Shown in pieces: positions 20,373 through 33,898 of a stretch of DNA of 64,000 nucleotides. Source of the stretch: Paraphysomonas bandaiensis (Eukaryota > Chrysophyceae); NCBI GenBank assembly GCA_965644295.1, contig CBFFRP010000231.1, positions 62,001-126,000 of the forward strand, given 5' to 3'. Below the pieces are notes generated by a model, which was not told the origin of the DNA, searched no databases, and worked only from the letters and a program-made list of their open reading frames with translations. The first letter of the stretch is position 1. The number at the start of each line of letters is the position of its first letter. A program made the position numbers and the translations under genes.

Positions 20373-21343
20373 TTACAACTGTCTAGTACAGATCTCATAT
20401 ATTTGAGATCCCAAGGCCATCCCACAAGCCACTCGTGCTGTACCCCATCCAACACGTAGCTGTTGTTGAAGATATCTAACTCTATAAAACATATTTTTCT
20501 CTAACTTGGCATTCTGCCACAATTCCACTAATACTTCACTAGCAGTTTTATGCTTCACCCAAGGAGGGGTCGCATAATGCATGTTCCTCACATAGTTTAG
20601 TGGACTTGACAATAGAGTGGCGAAAAAGCCAGCCAGCATGTTGACACCAAATTTATTGTGAGTGCTCTCCTTGTTCTGTAATCCGTGTCGCATGACAGCA
20701 AAGCAACCACCAAATACCATGTCTCGTGATACAGTTGCGAACGTACCCGCCACAAACGGACGGGCACCTCCATGGCAATATAACTTCTTGGCTGTTGCAA
20801 AGAAGTTTTCTCGCTCACACTCATCAATTCCCCACGTGTGGTACTGAATATAACATATTACAAAGCAAACTGGTAATAAATATGCGGACCAAACCATATA
20901 CTAAGACATTGGTATACTTGACACTAAAATGCACATATACACAATATGCACAGCAAAATAAAATGATTACACACAAATACCTTTATCGCAGCCAATGGAT
21001 TCAATGCTAAACCATTAATCGCTCCAGCACAATTTCCAGCAAGTAAAGAGATCCAATGATGACTTATATGTGTATTGCATAATATATATTCGAAAAACAT
21101 CATAAAGTTTTCCTCTAATGGAAAGTATAAACCAGCAGAGAAAGAGCGTTGAAATATCGTCTGTGACAAACCAGTAAATGGATACCTGAAGTTTTCTAAT
21201 ACTAAAAATGGACGACATTCTTTAACTGATAAGTATAGAGCTCTATCCCATGGATTGAATATAGCAGCTTGAATAACTCCACTCACAAGACCACAGCCAA
21301 ATAAACGCATCTTTGACCGCTCATGAGGGGACATGATATGCAA
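20373..21343 (-). CDS. Mitochondrial carrier family (SLC25-like) transporter
   Basis: Two exons on the minus strand (21343-20981 and 20843-20373) around a 137-nt intron give 277 residues, slightly short for the family's usual 300. Three diverged repeats are visible, each with a proline kink and charged partner: NPWDRALYL, NPLAAIKYHTW (formed across the splice junction) and SSPLNYVRN. Each is preceded by a Gly/small-residue helix such as GCGLVSGVIQAAIF, GNCAGAINGLAL and MLAGFFATLL. HGGARPFVAGTFATVSRD matches the short loop after the second repeat. Carriers of this family move metabolites or cofactors across the inner membrane of mitochondria or related organelles. The substrate is not readable from the sequence. 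The start may be one of two close Mets at 21343 or 21334. Confidence 0.8.
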
Positions 21344-21590
21344 TAGATAAGGAACAGCTATAGAAAGAGATAGGCTGATTAATAGGAGAATATGAGGTTA
21401 TCTATTATAGGGCCATGCCTGTTGTTTAATTGGCCATATTGTGGTATGCTATACTATGAATGTACACAGCAGTGCACTCCTTTCCAAACAACAGTCATTA
21501 GCACCTTCCTATTCGCACTATACATATGTCACAGCTGGTAAATTATTTGATTTTATATTATAATAATTCTTCTAGACACTCACCAACAAA

Positions 21591-21684
21591 TCCTTGTTAG
21601 TATAGTGGTCAGTATACCCGCCTGTCAAGCGTCCTGTGATCTCTCAGATCGCGGGAGACCGGGGTTCGATTCCCCGACAAGGAA
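21591..21684 (+). tRNA. tRNA-Asp (GTC), copy 1, with 22-nt intron
   Basis: The cloverleaf is complete: acceptor TCCTTGT / ACAAGGA, D arm GTAT / ATAC, anticodon stem CCCGC / GCGGG, loop CTGTCA-C with anticodon GTC, and T arm CGGGG-TTCGATT-CCCCG. A 22-nt insert (AGCGTCCTGTGATCTCTCAGAT) sits after position 37, the usual place for eukaryotic tRNA introns. The discriminator base is A, where tRNA-Asp usually has G. A run of T follows about 10 nt downstream, as expected for RNA polymerase III termination. Confidence 0.93.
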
Positions 21685-21794
21685 TTTCCTACACTTTTGT
21701 TTTTTTCATAATTTTTTCTCCGTAGCAATTTTATATGTAAGATTACTACATAAACATATATATATCCAAAAAAACATGCATCGTCATCAGCAAA

Positions 21795-21888
21795 TCCTTG
21801 TTAGTATAGTGGTCAGTATACCCGCCTGTCAAGCGTCCTGTGATCTCTCAGATCGCGGGAGACCGGGGTTCGATTCCCCGACAAGGAA
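21795..21888 (+). tRNA. tRNA-Asp (GTC), copy 2, with 22-nt intron
   Basis: Identical in all 94 bases to the copy 204 bp upstream, including its intron and the A discriminator. The first bases of the 3' flank (ATTTC) also match, while the rest of the spacer does not. A run of ten T begins about nine bases after the gene and would serve as terminator. Confidence 0.93.
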
Positions 21889-22609
21889 TTTCATACTTTT
21901 TTTTTTGTCTTTGTCAATGATTTTATGCCTCCATATATGCAGAGTACAGTATTATACAGATATATAGGTGCATTAATGCAATATTATTCGAGATTTAATA
22001 TGTCCTCTTTGCCAGAATGTTTTGTTTCAGCATGTCATGTGCATGGATAGTATATATAATTTCAAGCAGATTGATGCTTGTGCTCAAATTATTGACATGC
22101 AGAAAGTGTGCTCAACTTAAATTATACGTAGTACTGCAACATTAACCTGTACTGGACTGCTGTCAACAACGTATCACAGTTTCATGGTTTCCATATCCAG
22201 ATATTTGAACGGCTGTTGTAAAGTACAGTATGAGGACATCCACATCTGTGTATATACTGCTGTATTTTTATGTATACCTATTTCCTACACTATATTTCAG
22301 CACACAAAATACATACAATATACAGTGTATATCCAGTCACTTTTTAAAATCTATATGGCCGTATCGCTCGTATCGCACCTGACATCACTCACTCAATCTC
22401 ATATATAATGAAGTGAAGTGACTTCACACTTCATGTAATTGATACTTATAAGATGCTTCTATTGCCTTAACTTAACTTTAATATACCTGTACGGGCTAGA
22501 CCGGAAAGTGAAGTTCTATATATTTGATCAGTTCATTAACATCAGGATATCACTGTATACACTATCATAGTAATCAAACAGTGAATCCATTAGATATTAT
22601 CATTAAATA
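21889..22609. promoter_or_regulatory. 5' flank of the EF-hand/coiled-coil gene
   Basis: No gene seen. It contains the recurring word TACTGCTGTA (22255-22264), a TACATACAATATACAGTGTATA segment near 22310, and an imperfect palindrome ATGAAGTGAAGT-GACTTCACACTTCAT at 22408-22434. These are candidates for regulatory sites; their function is inferred only from position. Confidence 0.35.
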
Positions 22610-25600
22610 ATGTTAAGTGGAAAGAAACTAGCTGTTACTGAAACACACTTATCGTATTCCAAATACGCGCGTGAATTTCGTAGAGCATTATTAAAACGAG
22701 AGAAATCACATGAAGGAGCCAAGTCACTATTGAAATCTTTATTTAATGAGATGGATAAAGATGGTGATGGAATCGTTACAGACTCTGAATTACGTATGTT
22801 TATTAAATCTGTTCATTCATCTCATTCAATTGAAGACAAAGATGTTGAAAGTAATACAGAGAAGTTTACGAATATACTCTTACAGCAGATAGATATTAAT
22901 CATGATGGGACTGTTTCTTATAATGATTTAGCAGAGTTTTTATGGCCGAAACATGAGAGTACTCGTGAAGTGGGTATTGTATTGGAAGTGGTTCGTGATG
23001 CATTGGTAAATACTATTGGTCACAAACTCATTTCTGCTGCTTCGAATCCGGAGTGTCATGCCAACGATTGCTTTGCTCTTTTAGAAGCTTTCTCCAAAGC
23101 AACTGGGGTGCATATGTTGCGCGGTAAGTTGGTAGAAGTACACTCTCTTAAGAGGGCTCTGCACAAGTTGGTGGGAGCTAATGCACTTTCGGACTATGAG
23201 ATCGAACAACTTATTCATGCTATGGATGCGAATGGTGATGGCGTTATCTCTCCTAAGGAATTCAGAGAGTGGCTCTTCCTTCCTCCGCATGCTACCACCC
23301 CCAAGGGGAAAGATCCACCTGAGAAAGTTTGGGACAGTGACAATCAAATGGAGAATGAAGGGCGAAAAACTGAAGTTGTGACAATGACCATGCAAGAGAT
23401 GGATCAGGTCGACTCTGAGGAGCGGTTCAGAGAGATTAAAGAACAGCTGGATATGCTTGAAGATAATTCAGACAGCGATATGTCAGGTTCTATTCGATGA
23501 ATTATTCCTCTAACTCTGTGAAATGATATGTTTGATTTCCGCAGGTCACTGTCTTGACGTGAATTTATCGTACAGTGATGCCGAGGCAGAGGTGATGGAA
23601 ATAGTTAGAACTTTCCGTTTCGTAATCCTGTTTTGTAGGTTGATTCTGATATAGCCCACCCTGCGGTGGAATCCCCTTCCCGCCCTGTTAATCGGACCGA
23701 ATCTCACGATTTGAGCATATCGGGAGACCTGAATGCATCGTATGCGGAGGAGCAGGATCTCGAGGAACTGAAGATGTATAAGTGGTAAGCTTAGCTCTAG
23801 CTTGTGTATGAGAATGCCTCACTGGAAAACAGGAAGGATGATAGCGACACTGTTCAACGGTTGATGAAGACGTTAACACAGCGCAATGCCGAGTACCGAA
23901 GTCTTGAAATGAGATTTAACCACGTGAAGTTACAAAACGATGCACTTGTGCAACAGGAACGGCAGCTCCGAGATGACCTCAGCAGACTCGAGTTCGAAAG
24001 TGCCGTGGCAGAAGAGAACAATATGCTACTGGAGGTACTTATACAGTGTAACTGTTGTACGTGTATTGAGGGTGTGCATTGGTTTGGGAGTTTGTACCTC
24101 TATTCGAAGCATAATGTAATAAGTTGTACTGCGACATGTCCTTTCAGGAAAAACTGCGCACAATCACGAGTTTCGAGCACAAATCACAGGATGGGCCGGG
24201 TGCAGAAAGCAGCAGCCTACAGGCTCTGCGAGGCGACTTGCTGAGTGCCGCCTCTAGACGGGTAATGTTTGGGCGTGTGTACAATTTAATAGGATGTGAC
24301 GTTGGGTTTCATTTGTTCTAGATTGCGGAACTTGAGAATGATATGAGTTCTTTAAGGGAGAGGACAGAGAGGCGTGAGCAGCAGCTAGAAGAAGAAGCCC
24401 TGAACGCAAGGTCTGAGTGCGAGGCGTATAAAGAGGAGGCAGAAGGGTTAACAGAGCAGCTGGCACAACGCACAGTTCTTTATGCAGCACAAGAAAGACG
24501 GTTTCACTCCGAACAAAGAGCATGGTCGACTCGACGAGACTCTCAGGCTGACGAAATCATTCATCTTCGAGCACGTGTGCAGCAACTAGAATCACAATGT
24601 TCACAGCTCGATCGGGAGCGAATCAACACAATTATGGAATTAAAAGAGTCGCAAGCCGTGCTAACAGATCTACGTGAGGCTTATGAGTCTGACAGATCCC
24701 GACTACTAGAGAGCGAGCAGGAGTTGTCAGTGGCGTTGGGCATGAACCAGTCACTGCAGGATACCGTTAATCGTCTTCGTGGGGCCGATGTGGAGGATAT
24801 TGAACGAGATATGGCTCGAGAAGTGGAGGAAATACGCGCTTCAGCTCAGCGGAGAGAAGAAGACTTGCGGGTGCAACTTGAGGAAGCACGAGAGTTGCTG
24901 CAAAGGGAGGGCTTGCGGATGAACGCTCTAGCGGACGAGAATAGTACTCTGAGGAGGCGTGTAGAGGAGGTAGAAGACTTGCTTCGGGATATAAAAGACT
25001 ACTCTGGTTTTGGAATATCGAACGACGAAAATCGAGTGAATGATACCAGAGTGAGAGATGTCAATCAGAGTGGGGTTGCAGTTGTTAGCGATATCAGCAA
25101 CACCAAAAGTCATACCATGAACACTTCGGACGACGGAATCCAGATTGGTAGTCCTATAAAGGCGAACAGCTCTGATTATAGAGAGAATGAACAAAACCAA
25201 TCGGTAAAAGTCGAAAAAGGCTACTCCCTCAGCTCTGTGTTTTGGAAAATGAAAGTAAATAATAGTGGAGAAGCGGACACAGTGAGTGACATTAGCGATG
25301 TACACAGTATGAGCAGTCCTGGGCGCCGCGTGACTAACTCAAGGGTCGACCAGTACAGACATGTGCCGTCATCTCACAGTGATCACAGAGATGGGGAGAC
25401 AGAAAGTAGGGTGCACTCATTACTGCTGCGCGATCTAATTGAAATTATTCTTCACACACATTTAACCCCAACGAAGACAAGTTTTACTGATATCAGTAGA
25501 AGTCGTGATACGCTGTCGCCACTCCACAAGGCTCTCACACGTTATATTCTTGGTGTGAAGGCTCCGCGATACTCGTCCTCGCGTGATTATTCTACTCTGG

Positions 25601-28600
25601 AATCTTGTGACGACTTTCCTCTGACAGACGAAGAGAACAGGGCCATAGAACGGCTCCTGCACGCCATACGAAGGTTCACTGCAGATATCCCTGAGGCGAT
25701 ACTGAGTGATGCACGTACTCGAGTATCCCAATCGAGTGGAGTGGACAGTTGGGCAGTGCTACGTGACCGCATTTTGAGCGCATATTATCCCCCAGAGCCA
25801 CACAATTCCCAATGTAGATCTGAGCATGGAGTTAGTGAGGCTTTCTTGATTGGAGATGGGGAGAATTCCTGCGAGGAACATACTCACGATGCAAGCTTGC
25901 AGTCTCTACGGGATCAAATCACGTCTCTACAAGAAGCTCTGCGTTCATCTGAAAATAGTATCGTTGAATTATCTGATGAGCGAGATGCTCTTGTTGAGGA
26001 ACTGATGCAGGTGAGGTTAAATTTATCGGCTGCTCAATCCACAAGAGAACAAGCATCAAACAGGGTAAATGCACTTGAAACGCAAGTTACTCTGTTACAG
26101 AGGGACCTGGAGATAGCAAAGAAAGAGAATGGAGATGTTGAACGCCTTGAATCCAAATTGAAGTCTGCTGAGGATGAGGTTAGAGCTGAGCGAGAGCTTG
26201 TTGCTAACCTTCAAGAGGAAAATCATAAATTAGCTGATACAGTGCAAACACAGTTGCAGGAGATATCTACTCTTGAAGCAGAGATCAGTAAACACACATC
26301 TACGCTTAACGATGTGAGATGCGAGTTAGAAAGTGTGAAACACAGCAGTCAAACTATAGCCAGTGAGAAGTCTGCTTTAGTTGAAGAGATTACAGGATTG
26401 AAGCAGCATCTAGAGTCGGAAACGAGTGACTTAAAGCTTCAACTAGAAAATATGCAGTCCGAGCTAAACGCAGCCCTTGAGAGCAGAGAGAAGTATATAG
26501 AAGAGCAATGTGCCCCTCTTTTGACTGAAGTGCATGATCTGAAGAATGAAATTTCGCCACTGCGCTCTGAATTGGAGGCGAAGGTGGCTTCATTACATGA
26601 AATTGAGCTTCAGTATGAAAAATCTCAACATCGAGAAAGAAAGATGTCAGAAGAGATGGATGTTCTCGTGGACGAGGTCCGCCGCCTCAGTTCTGCAGAG
26701 AAGGAATTTGAAAAGGTTCGGAACGAAAGAGAAAATTTGCGGGCACAGTTAGAGAATATTCAGATGGAGCATGCAAGCAAGTTGGATGAAAATGCTAAAC
26801 ATGTTGCCGAGGAGCGGGAAGTATTGGTAGCTGAGCTTAAAAAAGCTAAAAATGTCCTTGTATCAATGAATGTACTAAAAGAAGAGAGGGACTATTTGTC
26901 GGAGAAGCTGAAATCAACTGAGGATGTGTGTAACGAGGTGTCATCTAGACTGGAGGGTGTTGAACTCGAAAAATCGCACCTCTTGCATAGTATTGAATCA
27001 CTTAAGCGGAAGTTGCTCTCATCTACTGGGTCAGACAGTGCTTCACCAGCGGGAGCTACGAAGGATAACAGCGTCGTTTGGAGTAACGAGAAAGCCCGAC
27101 TGGTTAGTCATATTGAGTCATTGGAGGCCGCGGATAAAGAGAAGTCAGAACAAATTGTCCTTCTTGAAACTGAAAAGGATGAAATGTCTGACAAACTGCG
27201 TTCATTTGAAGAGCTATTTGCAGAAGCTTCTGTAAAAATAGAGGCAGCTAAAGATGAAAGGGCGCGACTGCTCAATAAAATAGAGCGCCTTGATACCTGC
27301 GTTATGTCATTAGAATCTGAGAGAGATAGCTCAGAGTGTACGATTGACGAATCAGTGATCAGCAGACTCACACAGGAAAATTGTACTTTGCGTGATGAAA
27401 TCGAAAGCTTACGTGCAGGCTGTAAAGATATCGACGAAAAGAACGATACTCTGTTAGCTGAATTAAATTCATTGAGATATCATAATGCTGACTTGTTAGC
27501 GAAACAAAACCAAGCAGAGGATGGTAATTCCATTAGCAACCCACGGATTTCGCAATCACGCTGGGAGTTCGATATTCAATCTGCGTACAGTCGCTTACAG
27601 GAGCTGAAAAGTGTTCATACTCACATCATCTGTACCGTGTCGGCGTTACAAATACAGCTGAAGGAAAAAGATGTGTCTAGTGATATTGCAACCACGAAAG
27701 CTGATTCCGAAGCACTCGAAAATCAGTGTCCAGAACATAGTGAAATACTTGCTATTGATGTTTCAGCATCACACAACGATATTAGCGATTCGTGTACTTA
27801 TATTTCGTCGACAGAAGAGTCTCTAGCGTCATTACTTACATTGGTTGATGCTTTCCGAGCAGATTTGGATGTGGTGGTAGACATGTTTGAATCTCTTACC
27901 AGTACCACTTCCCCTCACCAAGACGAATGGGCATCAAATGCTACAAAACTGGGATCAGAAGGATTGTCTCCATCCTCTAAGTTTGCTCCGGGGGCTGCGA
28001 AGAGTATTCGGGCACTAGCGAAGGAACGGGATGCGTTGGAGACTAGTCTTTCTTTGATGCAGAAGGAGGTCAATGAGATGCGGTCTGATTTGATGAGGGT
28101 AAATGTGGAGAGGGACAGGTTACAACGTATCGTTGAAATGACACGTCTCGAAAAAAATGCATCCGAAGAGAAAGTGAAGGAGCTGGAAGAGCAAGTAAGT
28201 GAGCTGAAGGACAATGTAGAAGCATTGTCGAGCAGGAATGATGCTCTAAAAGAATGCATAAAGGAGATAGACGTCGACAGAGATGACGTCATATCACGGC
28301 ATGAGACTGAGAAGCAGAAAATTGTAAATGACATGACGGCAATGATAGAGCTGGTTCAGGACGAGAGGGATGACCTTTCTCAGAGGCTGTCTGCTGCAGA
28401 GGCGAAGTATGAAGATTCTACTCTGACCGTATCAAACTTTAGGAAAAGAGAAGAAGAGTTAACTTCGGAAATTGAAAGTCTTAAAGAACAGCTTGCGAAT
28501 TGCGCTGATAGTAGCACAGGCGAAGCTCTATCAGATGTGGTGAAATCACTGGAGGCACGAAATGAAGAAGTGGTTGCTGAGTTTAGTGCACTTGAGCAGG

Positions 28601-31221
28601 AGCGTGATCGTATGATGGACGAGATTGAGCGACTCGCTATGGAGTATTCGAAGAAAGTGAAAACCATTGAGATGGAGAAGGGTGAGATATGGAATGAAGT
28701 TGTTCAGCTGGAGAAAAAGAATAAAGAAGCCGCTGGTGATATTCAGATTTTGGAAAAGACTAATCATTCCCTGTCCAGCAAGTTGGAGGCAGTTGAGATG
28801 GAATTGGTTGAGATGACGAGCAAATATGACGAATGTACAGTCCTGATCAATACTCTTCAGGATGAAACCACTGCTCTTACACGGCAGCTTCGAAGCGGTT
28901 GGACTCGTCAGTTGGAGGACGATAGTGCATCTCGTATTGCGCAGCTGCAAGAAGAACTGGCGGTTTCGAAAGAATCCATCTTGACAATACGACGAGAGAG
29001 AGATGATGCTTTGTCAAAGCTTGAACAGAAGAACAGCGAACTGGAATCTATGAATACTCAGTTGATGTTATTAACGAAGGATAAGACTGAGCTTTCTACA
29101 CAATTGGAGGCAAAGAATTCTGAGACTAATGCGTATGTCTCAGAGGTGGAGAAGCTGAAATCAAACATATCGACATTACAAGCAGAAAAAGCGGCGATGA
29201 AAATAACGTGTGACCATCTGTCCGAAGACTTGGAAGAAGTCGCTCTGGAGCGCGACTCAGTTCAAGAACAACTATTATTGCTCCAAGAAAATAAGCCAGA
29301 GAAAAATCAATCAGGCGCTAACGCAGAGGATATACATTCCCTGAAGAAAGAGCTTGAAAATATGAAAAGTAAATACACAGTGGCTTTGGATAGCAAATCT
29401 AAATACGAAGTGGAGATTGTAAGACTTCAAGATGAAAGTCAACGTCTTCGCACTCGCTTAGATGCATTGAATGCTGAGAAGCGTACTCTAGCTCAGGAGA
29501 GTGTTAATACACCTTCTGGTTGGGTGAAAGAGAAGAGAGAATACGAGGAATTATTGTCTGAAAAAACGTCTACTATAGAGGTGTTAAAAGGAGAGTTAGA
29601 GGGTGTCACAGGTGAGCATACTGTCGCTCTAATTTAATTATCTTATATGTGGTTGTCTTGCAGCACACTGGAGGGCAGAAATGTCAGCCGCTGTGGAACA
29701 TGTAAGAAACTTTTGATTTTAATTCGTGTTTATCATGAGTTACATATAGGTGAAGAGAAAGAGCGCTGAGGAGAGTACCGTAATGAAAGAAAGATTGACA
29801 CATTCTTTTCATGAAGAAGTATCGGTAAGCGAGTTGTTGCGAATTTCGAATAAAATTTTGATGACAAATGGGGTAGTCTCTGCAGAGTCACATTTCCCGA
29901 CTCACATCTGAATTGGAAGACCAGCGTAGCGAATTTGAGCGGAACCAGATGACTAGCCGCACCACGTTGCTTGACAGAGAAAATAAAATCACTGAGCTTC
30001 AAAACAAGTTGCTGGATGCTGAAAATTGTCTTCGTGAGGCAGAAAACAAGCACAGAGAAAAAGAGAGGGCGTTAACAGAAGAAATTCAATCAAGGTATCG
30101 TGAAGAACATAATGCAGAGAAACGTCGATTGGAAACCTCGGCCAAACACGCTCTTGAGGAGAGGGTACAGACAGTTGTTGCAGAGTACAAAATTGAACGC
30201 GATATTATGCAACGGACGATACTTGAGAAGAACCAAACGATTGCCGAGATGACGGCAGAGATGAAGGGGTATGCTCAAAAATTACAAGACAAATGGAAAG
30301 AGGTGAGACAGTAGTGGCATACATTGTGCCCTTATGTTGATGAATGGTATTTAGGCTCGTCGTTCATTGAAGGAAAAGTATTCGAAACGTGTTGACGACG
30401 TTAAGAAACACTGCGACCAGGAAATTCGAGCTTTAGTTGCAATGGTGAAGGCTGAGTGTGAAGATATTTTCCAAGAGGTTGAGAAGGCTTCTCACCAGGA
30501 TTCTCGTTTTGGAGAACAGGGCAGTCAGGGGTTTACCTATAGCCACACCTCTAAGAGTTCACCGAGCCAACGCTACCATGACCACAGTTTTAACGACCAC
30601 TCATCTCACTCACACTCGAAGTATACGTTTCAACCGGAAAAACGGGAAACGAGTACACGCAGCAGTGTGACTTCTCAACGAAGTGGAGTCGTGTTTCAAC
30701 CTGAGATGCTTAGTCCCGAGGAGACACAAGATTTGTTGCGTTCCATACTAAATCGCTCTGCAGTTACCAGTGTCTCCGTTCATAGAAGTGGTGCTGACGT
30801 TGGTGAAGTTCACGTGTACCCTAATCACTCCCCTCATCGCCAAGGTGTAAATGACAGTGATGACAGCCTCGATCATCTCTCCGACCTCCAACGTGAAGGA
30901 CGTTTCAGTGGAGGCGGCCGTAGTACCAGTGTATGGGGAGTTGCTGAGAGCATATCAACGGAGTCGTCACGACCCCCTCCTCCGCCTGATGTACGATCTC
31001 CTCAATCGCGAACACATCATCCTCCTCCAACGGCCTCAGAGTCACCCACTATTAACTCTGATAACCAGCGCATATCCAGAGGTCGCGGGAAAAGTTCGCA
31101 GTCAACAGAAAGTAAGAACCATTCGGAGACGTTTGTGTCACGGAGTAGTGAAGTTGCTACAGCAATCGGAAGAGCCAGAATGGAGAGGATGGTCGAAAAG
31201 TTAGATGCGTTTGTGAAATGA
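22610..31221 (+). CDS. Giant EF-hand/coiled-coil protein (ninein-like layout)
   Basis: Ten exons are predicted: 22610-23486, 23545-23591, 23639-23784, 23833-24034, 24148-24261, 24322-29611, 29664-29701, 29750-29824, 29886-30302 and 30355-31221. All phases agree and give about 2,690 residues. The N terminus has EF-hand calcium loops: DKDGDGIVTDSE and DINHDGTVSYND in the first pair and DANGDGVISPKE in a later one. Between exons 4 and 10 the protein is almost entirely heptad-repeat coiled coil rich in Glu, Lys, Leu and Ser. The last 220 residues are Ser/His/Pro-rich and probably unstructured. EF-hands followed by a very long coiled coil is the layout of centrosomal or basal-body scaffolds such as ninein, and of some Golgi tethers. 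The likeness is architectural; I do not claim orthology. Confidence 0.8.
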
Positions 31222-31668
31222 ATAATGCAATAATATTCATGTTGTGTGTGCTCTAATAATAGGGTAGTTATTCCAAAGTTTGCCAAAAGGAACTGGGTAT
31301 TTGTCGACCCGTAAGGTGTGAGATGACGATAGGCAGCAACTACAAATAGATATAGTGTATTGGATAGTAGTGCAGAGCTGTAGTGGATTGTAGGAATGAT
31401 TTTATGTTTTAACGAGGTAAATTAGAGCATGGCTGGCTACTTAGACTAATTGAGATACCAGAGTCTCTAACTCTGGTTCTGCTAACCCAAACTATAAGAT
31501 GCCAACAGCTCTAATCTGTACTTCACTTGCTGTGGCAACGGAATGATCCTGTCCCTCTAACATTATCCTTAGAGTCCTTCTTCCTGTCTCGAGCTTAAAA
31601 GGATATTGTACCTCAACATCAGATCCCTCCTCCACAACAAGAATCAATATGATTAAATATATGTCTAC
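31222..31668. other. Intergenic
   Basis: Downstream of the coiled-coil gene. No gene recognised. The part from about 31530 (CAACGGAATGATC) has a weak match near 32465 (CAACGGAATGACC). Confidence 0.35.
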
Positions 31669-32465
31669 AGCTACTGGCTAACTACAAGCAACTTCTTCAG
31701 TAAGGATATTGCATCTTATTAATATACTACCTACGATTCCATGGCCACACTCCACCACGGGATAGAGGAAGCAAGGAACAGTGGAGTTTGTCAGAATCTA
31801 AGTAGGACTGCTTACCGATGCCAGGTGTGTGATAGACTCACTGGTCCACAAATGCTTACTGCTGGAGGGATTTGTTTCTACTGCTCGTTTAACCTGCATC
31901 GATTGCAAGGACCAAGCGAATGCGCTGGAAATCCAAGAAGGTCAATGCCATTGTTGCCGAATCAGGAGAGGGGTGTCCGGGCTACTGAGGGGGAGGTATA
32001 CAGTCTACAGGCGCCCTAGATATGAGTGTCATGTTAGGCTACAGAAGGCTGCGACCTCTAAATGTTCCTCTTGCATAAGAAGGAACCTAAGATTAGGGAT
32101 CCAATGGATTTGAAGATTCATAGAAACTCTGCACCAATTAGGAGAGAGGAGGAGGTTGCACACCACCCAATAGTCCAAGCAACAGTTTGCCGCTTATATA
32201 TCTGAGTCTCTACAGCACTCGGAGCGACAGATATATAGGACATGTACCGCCAATGAGGTAATGGATCGTTTCAAGGACCACTTCTAAAAACAGAATCGGA
32301 TAGCAAAGAAGACTTTTGCTACCGTTATATCCCAATTTTCTCAATTAGTATTGGATCGATAAACGAGATTACAGCTACTGGCTAGCTACAAGCAACTTCT
32401 ACGCTAAGGAAATTACATCTTATTGTCAACTATTAGTAATTTACTACCTACAATTTCATGGTCAA
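31669..32465. repeat. Pair of about 85-bp direct repeats enclosing a Cys-rich region
   Basis: The segments 31669-31747 and 32372-32462 share CAGCTACTGGCTA, CTACAAGCAACTTCT, CTAAGGA-ATT and CTACCTAC-ATT-CATGG. Between them, 31741-32113 on the plus strand has frames with CxxC pairs (RCQVC...CFYC in one frame; CHCC and CSSC in another), suggesting a decayed zinc-finger-like sequence, perhaps from a transposon. No intact gene can be drawn. Confidence 0.4.
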
Positions 32466-32476
32466 CGGAATGACCT

Positions 32477-32773
32477 TCATTTGCTATACCGATGTATCAG
32501 TCTAAACACTGTAGATGATAATAACTCATCATCAGTGTATAAGGGAATATGTGCATTTAGTATTTCATTATAGTCGATGCGAAATACATCTCGTTCAAAT
32601 GCGTTTGTATGTGCGAGAAGACTTGCTATAGTATAAACACAATACAATACATTCAGGACAACATAGGATACGTAAAGTACAACTGCATCACTGATAGCTC
32701 CGCAATACACAGCAGCTATTGGCCTGGATATGAACTGTAAATTGTAAATATATTCAATCATTGTTCTCATCAT
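32477..32773 (-). other. Unassigned 98-codon ORF, possibly coding
   Basis: The frame has two hydrophobic stretches followed by a charged C-terminal third (FERDVFRIDYNE), which reads like protein. No family is recognised and no neighbouring exon could be joined. It could be chance in AT-rich DNA. Confidence 0.2.
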
Positions 32774-33898
32774 CTTTTTTATATCTAGTCTTCATTATAC
32801 ATCTGTTATATCTTTATCTGTTTCTGCTATACCCTTGCATATATCCACAATGAGCTTGTCTTATCATTGTCATGTTAATCAGTAGATCTTGATTCATTGG
32901 TTGATATTAATAATAATTGTATCATTTCGAACATATAATATGTACAAAGCTAAACATATATACATTATAAATCTCGTAGTATAAAATAACCCGATAGCTG
33001 CTTATTTCATAATTGACTTTAATCAGACTTAGTGTTACGTCTTTTTCTCTGTTGCTCTACGTTTTCGTTACTATTTTACTTCCTAGAAACAGTCAGGCAC
33101 ATATGTCTGCAAAAAGTAAAGTCTGGTCTCATATAGAAAATATATATGAACATCATACCTATCGCTCACCAACCTACGCTTAACAATGCCACATCTTTAC
33201 AAGTATAGTACTCATTGGTTGAGTCTCCTTTGCATATATATAGGTATTATTGTATTATCTACATATAGCAGCATTGCTATTGCAACTTACTTAGTATTAG
33301 GGTTAGATATATCATGAACTGAATTAATAATTTTATCTGTTGAAGATACTTGATCATCATTGCCAGTTATACTTCTAACTATTCCGTTGTGTGCGATAGT
33401 TATATAGTTATGTTCTGAATTATTATTCACTTATCTACATTACTGTGTTCATCAATCACATTATGCTCTAATAATCACAACATTATTCTTACTATTACTA
33501 AGCTTAAATCTGCATTCTTAGTCAGCATGGCTTCTGTTATAACTCGACGATTACGATATACCCCTATACTGGACATACTAATACTACATACGACATATAT
33601 AGTTTTCTGAACGAATGTTTTAGCAACAAATTTACAACTGCAATGCGCTCATTTTCTGTATTGAGCCACAAGACCACGAGGTGTGTGTTTACTACTTCAC
33701 AGCAACAAAAAATCATGGATAGAGTTGTATACACTGACTTTACAAATACTACAGTGGCATGAACTAAAATCAAAAATACGGTGCACGAAGCCATCACTCC
33801 CAATTTACACGTCAACTCCCCCATCACTCTTCAGTGGCAACAGTTCCGACTCTTGAAGAGTTCGTTTCTTATTTTTCCTGTAAAACCCCGTGTATTAT
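32774..33898. other. Intergenic, nothing recognised
   Basis: About 1.1 kb of AT-rich sequence with short frames only. Confidence 0.4.

Noticed and set aside
24928-25305. Antisense frames inside the coiled-coil gene
   Set aside because: They are shadow frames opposite a long coding exon.
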